From the NCBI GenBank assembly GCA_944472155.2, contig OX235277.1:29894804-29958803 (forward strand): 64,000 bases of DNA, written 5' to 3'. A program made the position numbers and the translations under genes. A model generated the notes under the pieces. That model ran no database searches. It was not told where the DNA came from and saw only the letters and a list, made by a program, of their open reading frames with translations. The DNA comes from Trichobilharzia szidati (Eukaryota > Platyhelminthes > Trematoda > Strigeidida > Schistosomatidae). The number at the start of each line of letters is the position of its first letter. Position 1 is the stretch's first letter. This document shows, piece by piece, positions 31,181-42,900 of the stretch.

Positions 31181-32689
31181 GCAGCCTAAGACGAAACTAC
31201 CTAGTGAACGGATTAATGACAATGGTCAATCAGTCAGACGGGTCTGTTGTGTATAGGCGTAATTATGGTTGCTGTACAAGAATTACATACCAGATTTCAT
31301 CCAAATCTAGTATTTAGGTATTGCTAAGACCACAGGATCATTGAAAGGGAGAAAACGTGCAGCTAACTGTCATCTGTTGGCTATATTCAAAACGTGGCCA
31401 ATGATAAGGACAATTTCGTTAATCCTTTCTGTGGGACCTACACAAATTGCATCGAAAATTTCTAGATTCACCTAAAAAAGAGGGTCAGAGCGGTGAATCA
31501 ATCAAGAAACACGATGAAATACAGTTATCTCTACGATTTTACGCACCGAAATTGGTTTAACCTAACTATAAGGATTCCTATGGGAAACTGGAAGCTTTTA
31601 TCGGAACATATACAAGGAACTTATTCTATGTAACTACTTTTCAACGTTGCATTACTTGTATATAAAGTTCCTTTTCAAATTACGCACTTCTGCTCCGGAC
31701 GCGTCTGATTAATCGATACAGATTTGTCAAGGTCTTTATTAGGTAGTTTCGTTTTGTGCAGTTATTACTTGTAGTCACCCTAAATTGAATATGATAAGAC
31801 AAAATTAGGGAGGAATTTAATGCAGCAATTGAAGACACCTAAAACAATAGTAGCTTGCAACAGGTTTAAAGAGAAGAAAACGTGGTGAGATTATTACAAT
31901 CAAGTAATCATAGTTAAGTAAAGGAAAACTCCTGAACAACCTTCTTCTAAACCCATGAGTTGGGCTTCTTCAGATGGATTGTGACAGCATCAGCTGTATC
32001 TAAAAGGAGAACCCGTAAGGCGTAGTTTGGATTATTCGGAATACAATGGATGGTTTTAAATGCATTGATAACATCGACTTCATGTTCAATATCTGCATGA
32101 CTGGATGAAACAGAGCTGCGAACAGGCCAAGTTCGTCTCTTACTTAACCAAGCAGGACGATGTGTATAAATCCAACAATGAATATGTCGAATTATATGCC
32201 CAATGTAACCAGTTCAACAGGAGCAGTCAAAATGGTCTGTACAAATAGAAGAGGAGAAGTTAGGTAGTTTATCTTTCTTTCTCAAAAGTGAAATTGCAGT
32301 GGTTATGAAGAGACAGTGTTTTGATTCACTGTAGTCAACTACATAAGATACCCAGTGAGAAAGCATCACTACTGTGTGGGCTTTATGGACTATCAGCGAG
32401 TCTGACTAAACCTTAACTTAAAGTAACCGAAAGTTCTAATAATTCTGGCTTACTCTGAAACTACGTATTCCCAGTGTGACTATAGCTTCGTCCACCAGAA
32501 CAGTGATTGTCGCTTATGATTATCTGTTGGTTAATAATATATAAGTTAAATAAAGTACTATAGTAGTTGATAATGCGTTCACCGATTATTGTTTTATTCT
32601 GGATCAAACTCTATTATCATCTTCATTGACTCCTAGTCTTCGGAAACATATGGACCAGTCGTAAAATTGATTTGCACAAAAGGAAGGTG
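31181..32689. other. Unassigned AT-rich DNA
   Basis: No open frame or repeat that I can assign. Confidence 0.3.
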
Positions 32690-32870
32690 GAACAATCCTG
32701 GGTTCGAACCCATATTGTTGCGTACTGATTAAAACTAACGAACTAGAAACAAATTGGTGTCTAGTACTCCCAGGTTTTTCAATGGTTCTTTAACCGATGT
32801 CATCGCATGATTAAATCCTGTAACCAGTCAAATCCCTGCAAACCAACAATTGAATATTTATAATTTCGTT
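32690..32870 (+). repeat. Sm-alpha-like SINE
   Basis: B box GGGTTCGAACCC at 32700, a decayed core (CTGATTAAAACTAACGAACT), then CAATGGTTCTTTAACCGATG and a tail ending CAACAATTGAAT. Confidence 0.55.
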
Positions 32871-33649
32871 TGCCAAAAAAACAAGAAATCTTATTATGTC
32901 TCTTGTAATGACTTGTCCATTGTACTGACAAAACCTATTAGTAGGAAACTGATGTCCTATCAAATAACCATTAGTTCACAATGAACAACGAAGCTCACTT
33001 TTTGATAGACAAATGTAAAATAAGCTTAAGGTTTCATACCACCTAAGAAAACCAAAAGAAACACTTATTCACTCAACTAAAATTTGAAAAAGTGACGCAA
33101 TCTGTTAATTTCTCTAATGTTATACATCAAAAGTAATTCTAAGAAAACTGTATAGTACATCGTCGAGTTTTAACTTACTCCGTAAAGGCCATTATTATTC
33201 ACTAAAACATCAACGATGAAAGCTATCTGATGCCAAACTAGTTCTCAGATACCTACGCAACATATATGCGTCTTTGGTGTAAATTTCCAAACAAAATAAT
33301 CTTCTTTGTTGACATTTGTTTCTGTAAGATTCTACTTTCATCAGATAGCAGTACTTTTCACTGGCTTCTACCTTTCCTTTGAGAATCGAAATATCTAAAG
33401 GTTATGTAATACTTGGGGGATATTGAAACTATTTTTTATGTGTTGTTTCTCTCACGAAAAGCATTTCCAACAGGTCACTATTGAATTTCATCAGCAGCTG
33501 CTGTCTTCGCTTGATGCTGCAGATGAGACGGCCGTAGTGGATTAGCAACGCAGAACTTTGATAACGAACCAACCAGCAACCTGTCACTGACACAACAAAT
33601 ATGTAGAATGAAATACAGACGGATCTGACACAGGCTGAGGATATCACTG

Positions 33650-33830
33650 AGTGGAATCACACGCCAGACACACCCTCGAATGGAACCCGAATGGGAAACG
33701 GCGAGTGCAGTGTGGGTGACTAGAAGAGATTACAGCTTATGGGTAGTTATGCTGCCAGCAGAAATGGAGATGTGTTGTTGAAACCTTATGTTCCACGCGG
33801 AACCCAAGAAAATAACAATAAGTGATGATG
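33650..33830 (+). repeat. 'GAAACCTTATGTTCC' 3'-end repeat
   Basis: Ends TTGAAACCTTATGTTCCACG followed by AATAACAATAA. The minus-strand frames at 33429-33660 just left of it overlap in two frames and look like chance. Confidence 0.45.
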
Positions 33831-34470
33831 AACACTCACAGAATCTTGACGCAGCATTCACAAATAATTTTCCTTGTATTCACAGTCAACTACCATTCCT
33901 GCATATCAAATGCATTCATTTTTCTTACTGGCTAGTGGTAGAATGCAATGAGAAAAACAATAGAAGATAATTTATATATAAGATAAACATGTTGTAACTA
34001 AGTCGGGCAGATAGATGGAGAGACAGACAGATCCAATGGTGAGATAAACACGCACATGTACAATTGACGAGGGGTGTGGCCTTGAATACTCATAATTAAT
34101 TGTTTCATCATGTTTATGATGAAAACGTGTCGCAAGTTCTGTGAGGGCTTATAGACGAGTGAAATTAAGATTAGTTACCTTGCTAAATAAAAAATATACG
34201 ATATTAACCTTGAAATGAGTTGATATAAATAATATTAACGTATAACAGTGATTCTCTCAAAGTTTTTTAACTGATTGTCATCTGTAAACGTATAAAATTC
34301 CCTCTAACTGTTTCACCATCACAGTAATACACAATTTAAATGAATTATTGATTATTATCGGGATTCATTGTCAATTGAATTGAATTACTAGTGATACCTG
34401 AACTTCAAGAAAACAGAGGAGTTCATATAATTTGTGTCAACAACAAGAAGGTTAAAATACAACCATAGAC
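33831..34470. other. Unassigned AT-rich DNA before the candidate signal-peptide exon
   Basis: Nothing coding; it would contain the upstream promoter region if the exon at 34506 is real. Confidence 0.3.
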
Positions 34471-34478
34471 TATATAAA
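34471..34478 (+). promoter_or_regulatory. TATA box candidate
   Basis: TATATAAA 35 bases before the ATG at 34506. It would put transcription start very close to that ATG, so the 5' UTR would be only a few bases unless start or trans-splicing differs. Confidence 0.35.
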
Positions 34479-34505
34479 TTCGTGGTTTTGGTAATGAAAA
34501 TCTAA

Positions 34506-34584
34506 ATGGTCTTCAAAAATATTCAAGTGTTCAATATGATCACTGTTTGGTGCTTTGTATTATTGGGTACACTGTTGGATACAG
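34506..34584 (+). CDS. Candidate first exon encoding a signal peptide
   Basis: 79 bases: ATG plus 25 codons and one base. It encodes a short polar start (MVFKNIQ) and a hydrophobic core (FNMITVWCFVLLGTLL), the shape of a secretory signal peptide. It ends at ACAG/GTAAGT, a near-perfect 5' splice site, in phase 1. A TATA-like box lies just upstream. First exons that hold only a signal peptide are typical of secreted-protein genes in schistosomes, including micro-exon genes. I could not identify following exons in the AT-rich DNA to the right. Chance cannot be excluded for so short a frame, but the combination of ATG, h-region and consensus donor is unusual here. Confidence 0.4.
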
Positions 34585-35494
34585 GTAAGTGTTAACCGTC
34601 GGTTTTCCCTTTTTTTATTGGGTTGAATTATTTTGAAGAATACTTTAGAAAAAAAATATTTACTCTTCATTTAAAATAAGTTTTTGGATTATTCCCCAAT
34701 AAATTAAAATACAAAAAGGAAATTATGTTTTTACTGACATTTCACTATTTTAACGGTGCTAAGAGCTTTATCAAAGTAATATTATTAAACCGGGATTTAC
34801 AAAATCTCACCTAATGCATACACTTAGTTCATCATAGTTCTTCGGAATGAAGTAATTCTTCTCTACGTTGTCAAGTTGGTGAATTGATAAAGATAACAGA
34901 CCATGTATGGGGACTGTTGGATTTGATAAACGTATCGAATTATCAAAACAGATTTTGTTTACACAATGAAACTGCTTATGCTAGTTGTGTTGGTTTTGTT
35001 ACTTCATAAAAGGAAGGAAAATAAGGTGTTGGCACCAGGACAAATTCTATCTTAATCCGTATTATTCCTATTCACACAATCTGGATTCTAATATGAGATG
35101 TTCTGTGTGATTTTCGAAAGTACTTTTCTGGATGATTTCAATATTTTCAAAGTCAATTCTTTGACCTGATTCTATAGGGCGTGTGGACGTGTGGCTAATG
35201 TTTTTCAAGCTTTTCTAGTGCTATAGGATTTCCCAGTGGTTGAATGAAGTCTCACTGCTGTTTAATTCTTCTGAGCTTGATTTTTCGCGGTTTTAATAAA
35301 ACCTTGATAAAGCTATTAGAAGCAATAAATAGTGGAACAGCATTGAAAACAGTATCGTTGTGTTTTTTCCTTCATTCGGGAATACAAAGAAGCCTTCATT
35401 TCAATGAATACCATATACCCAATACCCAAATTTTTTCGAACTATTAGAGGTGAATTAATATCCGTAAAAAGTTTGAGCATTGTGGATTAGATCA
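34585..35494. other. Unassigned, possible intron
   Basis: AT-rich; a 67-codon + frame at 35244-35447 has no domain. Any micro-exons would be too short to see reliably. Confidence 0.3.
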
Positions 35495-35586
35495 AATAAA
35501 GTATAATTATATTTCAATAGTTTACACACAATGATAACAAAACTTATCATTGTGTGTAAACTATTGAAATATAATTATACTTTATT
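35495..35586. repeat. Perfect 43-bp inverted repeat (hairpin)
   Basis: Arms 35495-35537 and 35544-35586 are exact reverse complements separated by a 6-base loop (CAAAAC). The arm core is CAATAGTTTACACACAATGA. All paired coordinates sum to 71081. It is the strongest small cruciform-forming structure in the window. The sequence ATTGAAATATAATTAT from one arm recurs at 36781-36796. Confidence 0.95.
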
Positions 35587-35605
35587 AGAAGTGAACTTTT
35601 TTTGG

Positions 35606-35624
35606 ATATATATATATATATATA
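35606..35624. repeat. (TA)n microsatellite
   Basis: About nine TA units, 20 bases right of the hairpin. Confidence 0.9.
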
Positions 35625-35749
35625 GGGTATATACATTATGCTGAAAAGAGTCAGGAAAGCAAACAAGAAAACCGAGGTGGACATAATAATTTTTGTACAT
35701 GATTAAGGTGGGAAACATTTCTACTTGTAATTATTTCAAGAATTGATCA

Positions 35750-35960
35750 TAAACTGACTTCATTTAGATGAACATTAAAAACCAGCATGTGCTAGAGAAC
35801 TGTTTCGTCCGTTTTTGAGAATCCACAGAAGTTTACAGCCAACGCCCACCACACCAAGGATCGAATCCAGGACTTCAAGGTTATCAGGTGGGTTCGTATA
35901 TCATTCAGCCACTGGGACAGAATTTAACTGCCGACCCATCAGTTCTAACTTCTGCCAATC
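35750..35960 (-). repeat. Sm-alpha-like SINE
   Basis: GATCATAAACTGACTTCATT, the AACTGTTTCGTCC core and the GGATCGAATCCAGGACTTCA block (minus-strand B box region). Confidence 0.55.
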
Positions 35961-36291
35961 CGTGATTATTGTTTCGATTTAGTTTCATTGTTCTTGAAAA
36001 ATAATTTAAGAAAGTGATGAAGCTAGTCAAGATTAAACTGTTCATAGTCTCTATATTTGATCACGTGGTAGATGAACCCTGAAAAGCGTTAATGACAGTG
36101 GATAGTCTATTTGCAATCAATGAAATATCCCCTTTCTTCAGTATACCAATACTTTGTCATATTTTAAGGTTCAATCAAATTAAATAGTGAAACTACAATT
36201 CTTCACAACCTAAAATAAATATGTTTAAATAAATGTAAGAACCAGAAATACATACAACTTTTAAATTAATTATTATTATACTACACTGAAT

Positions 36292-36763
36292 GATAAGTTT
36301 TTGATTTTGGTAATATTTGGAGCAAACTTACCACACGTGACCACACCCATCGTTGAGTTGTTTTTAGTTCACACATTATTTGTACTCATATATTATTATT
36401 CCCTTAGGTTCTGAGTAGAACGTGAGGATTCAGCAAAGTACTTAAAAAATTTCATCCCCTTCTCTGCAGTCCTCTATAGCTGGCCTCACTACTGCCCACA
36501 ATCCCTCATCTCCTCCTCACACGATGTGTTCCATGTCGTAGTGGGACTTCAACCCGCCGTTTCTTTTTTGGACTCCACTTGACGATCTATATGGTGCGTG
36601 ATTTTCATCAACAGTTATCTCAGTGTATGCTCAATACATCATAAATATAGTCTACTTATTTTGTGTTTGTTCAGTTGTTTTGTATGTAGAATTATATTCC
36701 AACAATTAGTGTGATCATGGGCAGTAATTTTACTCTAAATATTACCAAAATCAAAAACTTATC
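36292..36763. mobile_element. MITE-like element with 27-bp terminal inverted repeats
   Basis: The ends are exact 27-base inverted repeats (36292-36318 and 36737-36763; they start GATAAGTTTTTGATTTTGG), and the match continues imperfectly inward. The 418-base interior has no coding frame. The size and terminal inverted repeats fit a miniature inverted-repeat transposable element. No clear target duplication is seen. Confidence 0.6.
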
Positions 36764-37149
36764 TTTATGCATAAGCAACAATTGAAATATAATTATGACT
36801 AATTTATGTATTCCACAAATCACAAACTTTTCATAGATATTATATAAGTTCTAAATTTTGCAAGATGAATCAACTTTTCAATTTCTTCAACATTTTTAAA
36901 TTGTTTTTTCAAGAGTGATATGCATTTTCGCTGGGAAAATTTCTTTAAAACTTACTGTCTAAGGAAAGAGGTCTACTTTATATTCTCTTAAACAAACCAG
37001 CTTTTTTCTCAAGTGTTTTTTACCACTGACTTCAGTTATTATAAATGGATATTTCCGATCATAGGGTACATCATTGAAGCCATACATCTCATCCATCATC
37101 CCCTTTTGAATAATTTTTCAGAAATACTTTTCACTGCGGATTTCGTCGA

Positions 37150-37440
37150 GAATCGACAACCGTTAGAAATCACTGAAAACCAGGGAACACTGGATAGCTG
37201 TTTTGGCCTTGTTCTGGAGTGTTCATCAGTACACAGAACTCATGACTACCCCACCAGCGATCTGTCTGAGGACCTTCAGGTTATAAAGCAAATTTGCTCA
37301 CCACTGAGCTTCTGGAATGAAATCCAGTAGACAGCGCCTCAGTTATAATGTTCTACCAAATCGTGACACAGCGCTGCTTCCAGCCACTGTCATCGGCAAC
37401 TATTTGTCCTCACACCCAACCTACTGGACGCCACTGGTCA
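37150..37440 (-). repeat. Sm-alpha-like SINE
   Basis: CCGTTAGAAATCACTGAAAA, CAGGGAACACTGGATAGCTG and AGGACCTTCAGGTTATAAAG blocks. A + strand frame (37013-37330) across it is chance. Confidence 0.55.
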
Positions 37441-38199
37441 TGACTTCTCACAGCCGTTCATCATTCCTTGATTTTCAGTAGTTCTTTCAATGAAGTCAGT
37501 TCACTGTCACTCTCAAAATGCGTCTGTCCTTTTGAATTTCCTTTGTATATTAGCTACTACTACATCCATTAGCTTGATAAAATACAATATTTCTGAAGCA
37601 TGTTATGCATACTTTGCAATAAGTAAATAAATATTTACAAATATAAGAAGCCATTGCCGTTTAAAGGAATATTTTCACTTTTATATCACAGATAAATAGC
37701 TGGTTCCGTTAAACTCTTTTTGGATATTCTAATTATAGTAATTACAGAACACGATTTGAGCAAGCAAATACATATTTTCGGCAAATTTTCATAAGGCTTT
37801 ACAATCATATAATAAAATAGGTATTTGAAACCAATGTGGTTAATATAATTAAAGTTCAGGCATTATGAGAAGAGATAAAGAGAAATGCTCCCGCACGATG
37901 CAGAAGAAACCTCCAAAAGAGTTAAACTTACTGAATAATACTTACAACATTCTTTACCACAACAGTATGTTTAAACTTAACAACTTGTTGTATAATTCCA
38001 ATGCAGGTGAAGGATGAGCTACTGATGCTGCTCACCAGAATGTGTATTTGTAAATTAAACTGATCTTGTGGGGACAGTCCCATAAGCAGAGCGATAGTCA
38101 CCTTCTTCGGCATTTTCCAGAGTGGTTATGTAAAGTAACCGTAAGGTAAACCCGGAGTTTGATATTGGCATGCCATGTATATATAAAGCACAACATTGA
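37441..38199. other. Unassigned AT-rich DNA
   Basis: Nothing assignable before the PLE fragment at 38200; the 37928-38113 minus frame is likely chance. Confidence 0.3.
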
Positions 38200-38365
38200 T
38201 AAAATTCAACGTTCACAATTCTTTTTGTACACTTTTCTACCTCAGTTCCCCAAGTTTGTATACCTTCGATTGCTAAGCATAACTGAGACAGTTGCCATGG
38301 AAAATTTTCAACCCAATCTCTATGTTCAGAAAGGGTTTGTTCATTCCCTCTCTCTTCCATGACAT
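38200..38365 (+). pseudogene. PLE endonuclease C-terminal fragment
   Basis: The + strand reads LPQFPKFVYLRLLSITETVA, then NLYVQKGFVHSLSLP. This corresponds to the end of the endonuclease region in the other copies (xAEAIxI, PxLCVQK, LxLPW). The AT-rich sequence after it, to about 38570, would be the 3' UTR. Confidence 0.6.
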
Positions 38366-38619
38366 TCACCCTCAACTTAGAATAGTCATCGTCGCCGGTG
38401 ACTTAGGATAATTGTAAATACTATTTTTATTTGTACTGCTTTCTTTATTATCAATATCACGCCGTGCTTTAATTGCATATTTTAATCTTAGTTTCACAAT
38501 TCATTATAAAGCTAAACACTCTATTATCTAATCGCTATGAGACAGTAGTTATTTTCCCCTCTACTCTAACGAGTATACACATCCTACTTACACACTGACA
38601 ATGACTGACCATTTAGATT

Positions 38620-38790
38620 ATTCAAGTGTTGGTTTGTAGGGATTTGATTGGTTACAGTATTTTCATCATGAGCTGACATTCGTTAGAGAACCATTGGAAA
38701 ACCTGGGAGTACTGGACAGCTGTTTCGTCCTAGTTTGGGAGTCTTCATCAGTACGCACCCGGTGGGTGCGTAACCATTTAGATTATATAA
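38620..38790 (-). repeat. Sm-alpha-like SINE with hammerhead-like core
   Basis: The minus strand reads TACTGATGA, then TCCCAAACTAGGAC and GAAACAGCTGTCC: hammerhead box CTGATGA and GAAA around a stem-loop. Three extra bases follow the first box, and the stem is imperfect. The 3' end is CTACAAACCAACACTTGAAT. Confidence 0.6.
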
Positions 38791-38814
38791 ACACTTCCAT
38801 GAATTTATCCCTGC

Positions 38815-38872
38815 TATTATTATCATTACTATTATTATCAACATTATAATGATCATTATGATTATTATTCAC
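38815..38872. repeat. Degenerate (ATT/ATC)n tract
   Basis: CTATTATTATCATTACTATT and similar units; simple sequence. Confidence 0.8.
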
Positions 38873-38889
38873 AAATTCTGATACGCCTG

Positions 38890-39571
38890 AGCTTTAATTC
38901 TTCCAGCCAGATTTTAACTGATTAAAAATGCCCACTAAAATTTTCAAAAGAATGGATACTGAACGAAGAATATTCTTTTCGATAATTTCATCATCAGGCT
39001 CTACAGTCACATATACATAATAGTGAGTGAATGAATTAGTGTTATGAACAACATTAATGTTTAAATACCATCGAATCAATGATATCAATAGATTACAGTT
39101 TAGCAGCGTCAACCTAACAATAAACAGAATGTCAGAAAAATTAGGAAAGATAATATTACAAATTCATGAATTTATAGTGTCTACTAAAGACCAGGGCAGT
39201 AGAAGTGGCTGGAATTTCTTTTGCACACAGAGCATTGGTTTTTTGAGGAGAATTACAATAGCCTCTGCTGTTTAAAGCATGCGGTGCTTCGATGATTTTG
39301 GCAATTTATTAGGCACCCGGTAGATGATAGAGAAGGATTCTTCCACGCTGGCTTTGTGGCCGGTTTGCACCAGATGGTCCAATATCAAACTGTGAATGGC
39401 TTTAACTACGCCTTTACTTAGCCATACTGGGAGATGTTCTCGAGCACGAAAAATCAAGTTCCTAGAGCAACGGCCAATATAACTCGCTCCACCACAAGCG
39501 TAGTTGAGTTGGTAGATACAGTTTGAATTGGCTAGTCTAGGTACTTCATTTTTCAGTCGAGGAATCATCAT
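38890..39571 (-). pseudogene. PLE endonuclease and 3' tail relic
   Basis: The minus-strand frame 39272-39571 reads IYQLNYACGG, ASYIGRCSRNLIFRAREH (GIY-YIG core with Tyr, Ile-Gly, two Arg and a His), LPVWLSKG, DHLVQTGHKASVEESF and IIYRVPNKLP. A stop follows, but the same frame continues with TAEAIVI, LCVQKKF and LLLPWSLV down to about 39165. The tail 38890-39110 carries the TAGAGCCTGATGATGAAAT-type block seen in other copies. GIY-YIG nucleases nick target DNA for PLE insertion. The RT domain is absent. It is an inactive 5'-truncated copy. Confidence 0.75.
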
Positions 39572-39679
39572 CGGTCGCTCACAAACGTACCTCTAGTAGA
39601 GATAGTTAACTACATATGTGAACAAATGGATAACCAGTCGATAAACATTGGCATCCGTACTGAAATCCTAAAAAATTGT

Positions 39680-39815
39680 AATTAAGGTGTACCATGAATC
39701 TAAATTTCAAATTTGACGGCACGCTTTACAGACAAGTGGACGGGGTGGTGATGGGCTCCCCACTGGGTCCCATTTTGGTGGATTCCTTTCGAAGTAAACT
39801 AGAAAAGGACCCTTA
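39680..39815 (+). pseudogene. PLE reverse-transcriptase fragment
   Basis: The + strand reads NLNFKFDGTLYRQVDG, VVMGSPLGPILVDSF, RSKLEK. GSPLGP is the conserved RT block just before the YxDD motif in Penelope-like elements. It ends in a stop after 39814. It points the opposite way to the endonuclease relic 100 bases to its left. Confidence 0.7.
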
Positions 39816-40139
39816 AACAAGCGAATTTTCTTCAAATGTCTGTGATTAATAACTTTATTATGTAATTGTAAAGCCGAATGAGAAGTTACCGGAAATACAT
39901 ATTTGCTTAAATTGTATTCAATAAATGAAATCTATCTTTTTAACCAAAAGTGGATTCGAAATACCCTATTCTTTAATAATTTTAAGTGGTATGATTTCAC
40001 TTCTTCGAAATTATAAAAAAGTTACTTCTAACTGTTTAATTTCATCAACAAACTATAGCTGATTCGTGAACTTAGCCTAGAGTATCAATGACTTGATGGG
40101 TTATGAAAAAAGAATTTATTCAGAATTTATGAAACTCTA

Positions 40140-40400
40140 TAATTTTCAAGTGTTGGTTTGCTGGGATTTAATTGATTTCAAGTTTGATCATGAACTGACT
40201 GACCAGTGTTAGAGAACCATTGGAAATCAGCATGAAGTACTGGATAGTAATATTTCGCCCTGGTTTAGTAGTCTTCGTCAGTATACAGCAACTATCACTA
40301 CCTCCTGGGGATGGGACCTAGGACCTTCAGGTTACAAGAAGAGCTAGTCAATCACTCAGAAGCAGTTGAACAAAATCCAGCCAACTGAAGTCATTACGTG
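40140..40400 (-). repeat. Sm-alpha-like SINE
   Basis: CAAGTGTTGGTTTGCTGG at its 3' end, a CAGTGTTAGAGAACCATTGG block, a decayed hammerhead core and ACCTTCAGGTTACAAG; oriented minus. Confidence 0.6.
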
Positions 40401-41199
40401 ATCAAACTCTATAAGTCTTAGAAAGATAAGTTACCAGATTTCTTTTCATTAGAATGATTCCTTTGTTGATTTTCAATACTTCCAATTCAATAACAAAAGC
40501 ATACTTAACTCCAAGTCTTCCGCATAAAACGTATGGCTTTGTCTAGTTAGTGGAAAGAGAGCTAAGAATAAATAACCCTCAAAGCGGTATGCATGTAGTG
40601 AATCACTGATTGTCAGTTTATGATAAACTTACTACCCGTCACTGAATAATTTCTATGGGTAGGATTCTACGTAGTAAAAGATATCCACGATACTGCGTGT
40701 GGCAGTAATGTTCTGTTAGAAATAAATGGAATTAAAAAGTCATGAAATATTGAATTCCAACAAACTGACTGGACGGTTAGGAGGGTTGGTCACAGTCACA
40801 TTCACTAGTGAATTTGTGTGTACCTGCTACCGCTAAAGCGTACCAGAATAAAAAGAAGGAGATATCCGATTTTATTTCCTTTTTCAATAACTTTCAAGCT
40901 AATACTGATTTGTGACGAAACGTTCCTCAGTGAAAAATGCATAAACCCTGATAACTGAAGCGCACATTCAGATATGAAGGAGGGTATGCACTACACACTT
41001 ACAAGAGATATCGCAAAGCTAGTTGGAAGCAAGCATTGCTAGACTGGGATTCGTTAACTTCTAACAATCGGTTAATTCTTGTTGATATCGTCAGTGGAAC
41101 AATGATAGAACACTGAAAGAATGCTGTAAAAACAATATCTAGTACAAAAGAAATTCATTACCTATTCATAACCACCCGAATTTTGCGCTCTGCAGTTAA
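40401..41199. other. Unassigned AT-rich DNA
   Basis: No feature recognised. Confidence 0.3.
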
Positions 41200-42110
41200 A
41201 GATAAACTAGCGTGTATATCTATTACTTTGAATGCATCAGTGCAGCCAGTTGCATTCAGCGTAAAATTAGGCATGTTCATCAGGGGTTTTCTGAACATTA
41301 TGCTGTGTGGTTAAACAAGGGGCAAAATAGGTCCATTTGCAGCTGTGTTTTACCTCACCTTGTAGATACTGAAAATAAAGTCGGTGTCAACAAGGCTTTT
41401 AAAGTTATTTACCATATTCTGACTAATATTAATTTTACCTTATGAGTGCGTCTTGTACATGTACAAGTGAAGCTATCGGAATCCACCTGAAGAAGCCCAA
41501 CTTATTTATTCACAATAAGTTCTTTGAGACACTTTCCCTAGCTTTACCATCATTGTTTTAAGAATCTTCAATTATCACATGAATTTTCTGCTTAATTTCA
41601 TCTAATGTTGAATTCACAGCGTCACATTTTTGTACACATTATCAGTTACACATGCCTTTAAATGTAATTCTTCCCATTTTAACAATAATAATAGGTTTAT
41701 TCTAGAAAATGCCTATTTACTTATTGTATAGGATTTTCAAATAACATAATAATCGTTGACGTGTCATCTAAAGTATTTCCCTACAATATTCTTCCTCGAT
41801 TTCCTTCGAAAAATTCCTCGCTTTAAGTGGAAACTTATTTGAAATTGTGAGTCAGCATAGACTCTGACTCACTGTAGCAAATAGATCATTAGAACAATAT
41901 AAAACAGTGTGGACACGATGCATTTTAATGGACAGAAATTTGAAGTAGCCCACTGATTTAAGCGGACCTCTGTATACTCCGATATTATTTGAAAAACACC
42001 ACTATTGTCCATAACGATTAGTTTTTAAATAAGATGCATATACAGTTGTAGAGACAGATGAGACGGTTGCCGAAAGGAATATTCTCTGTTCAATCTACTC
42101 TTTCTTGTCT
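41200..42110 (+). pseudogene. PLE endonuclease fragment plus 3' tail
   Basis: The + strand frame to 41445 reads HQGFSEHYAVWLNKGQNRS and VDTENKVGVNKAFKVIYHI, the part after the GIY-YIG core. Downstream, GAAGCTATCGGAATCCACC, CTTTCCCTAGCTTTACCATC and, near 42045, ACAGTTGTAGAGACAGATGA match the PLE tail in the inverted arms (27480-27860). A 5'-truncated, broken copy. Confidence 0.6.
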
Positions 42111-42139
42111 TGCAAATGTATAAATGGGAATTTTCGCTA

Positions 42140-42720
42140 TGATCCTGATTTAAAAAACTGATTAATGAACAAAGAATATTCTTTTCGATAACTTCTTCTT
42201 CCTCAGGTTCTACATTTATATAACAGTATTACTAAGAGAAATATTGTTAATAAAAACATTAATGCTTTTTTAAAATTACATTGAGTCAATCGTATCAGTA
42301 GGCTGCATTTTAAAAAATCAGTAAGATCTTATATGCATAATTGTGACACCTAACTGGATATCGGATAAATGAAGGAAATTACCACGGAATTTATCAATTA
42401 TTTACAGGTTCGACAGCACGTCAGGTGAGCAATAGTGGGTGAGCCTGTTTCTTTTGCACGCAAAGCTGTAGTTGATTTCAGCGAATTGCAATGGCCTCTA
42501 CTGTTTGCAGTATTCAGTATCTAGAGAGGTGTTCAGCAGATTATTCACTACCGTATAGATGGTAGAGAAAGACACTTCAATGCTAGTGATTAAATCTTTA
42601 TGGCCTGTCTAGATGCGGTGACGGCTTTAACAACACCTCTATTTAACCACACTGGTATGTGTTCCTAGAGGTTCCTAGAACAAAAGCCAATTTAATTAGC
42701 CCCAGAAGAGCCAGTTTATT
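42140..42720 (-). pseudogene. PLE endonuclease relic plus tail, minus strand
   Basis: The minus strand reads IGFCSRNL, EHIPVWLNRGVVKA, then TVEAIAIR and LQLCVQKK, with several stops. The tail near 42170-42330 holds the TCTTTTCGATAACTTC and CAGGTTCTACATTT blocks. It faces the + strand copy at 41200-42110, so the two tails meet tail-to-tail. Confidence 0.6.
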
Positions 42721-42839
42721 GTTATATTAATGCATATTATGATTTAATGATACTTTTGGGATGTCATCTGTCGGTACTAGTGATTGAATGTAATTTAGAA
42801 CACTGATGTTGTTAATGACAATATTTCTTTAATTAATAT

Positions 42840-42900
42840 AAATCTAGAACCTGATGATGAATTTATCGAAAAGAATATTCTTTGTTTCCCTCTAATCACT
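42840..42900 (+). repeat. PLE tail fragment
   Basis: TAGAACCTGATGATGAATTT and ATCGAAAAGAATATTCTTTG: the same tail block in + orientation. Confidence 0.5.

Noticed and set aside
33429..33660. Two overlapping minus-strand frames with a hydrophobic segment
   Set aside because: They share DNA in two frames, lack splice context, and border a dispersed repeat.
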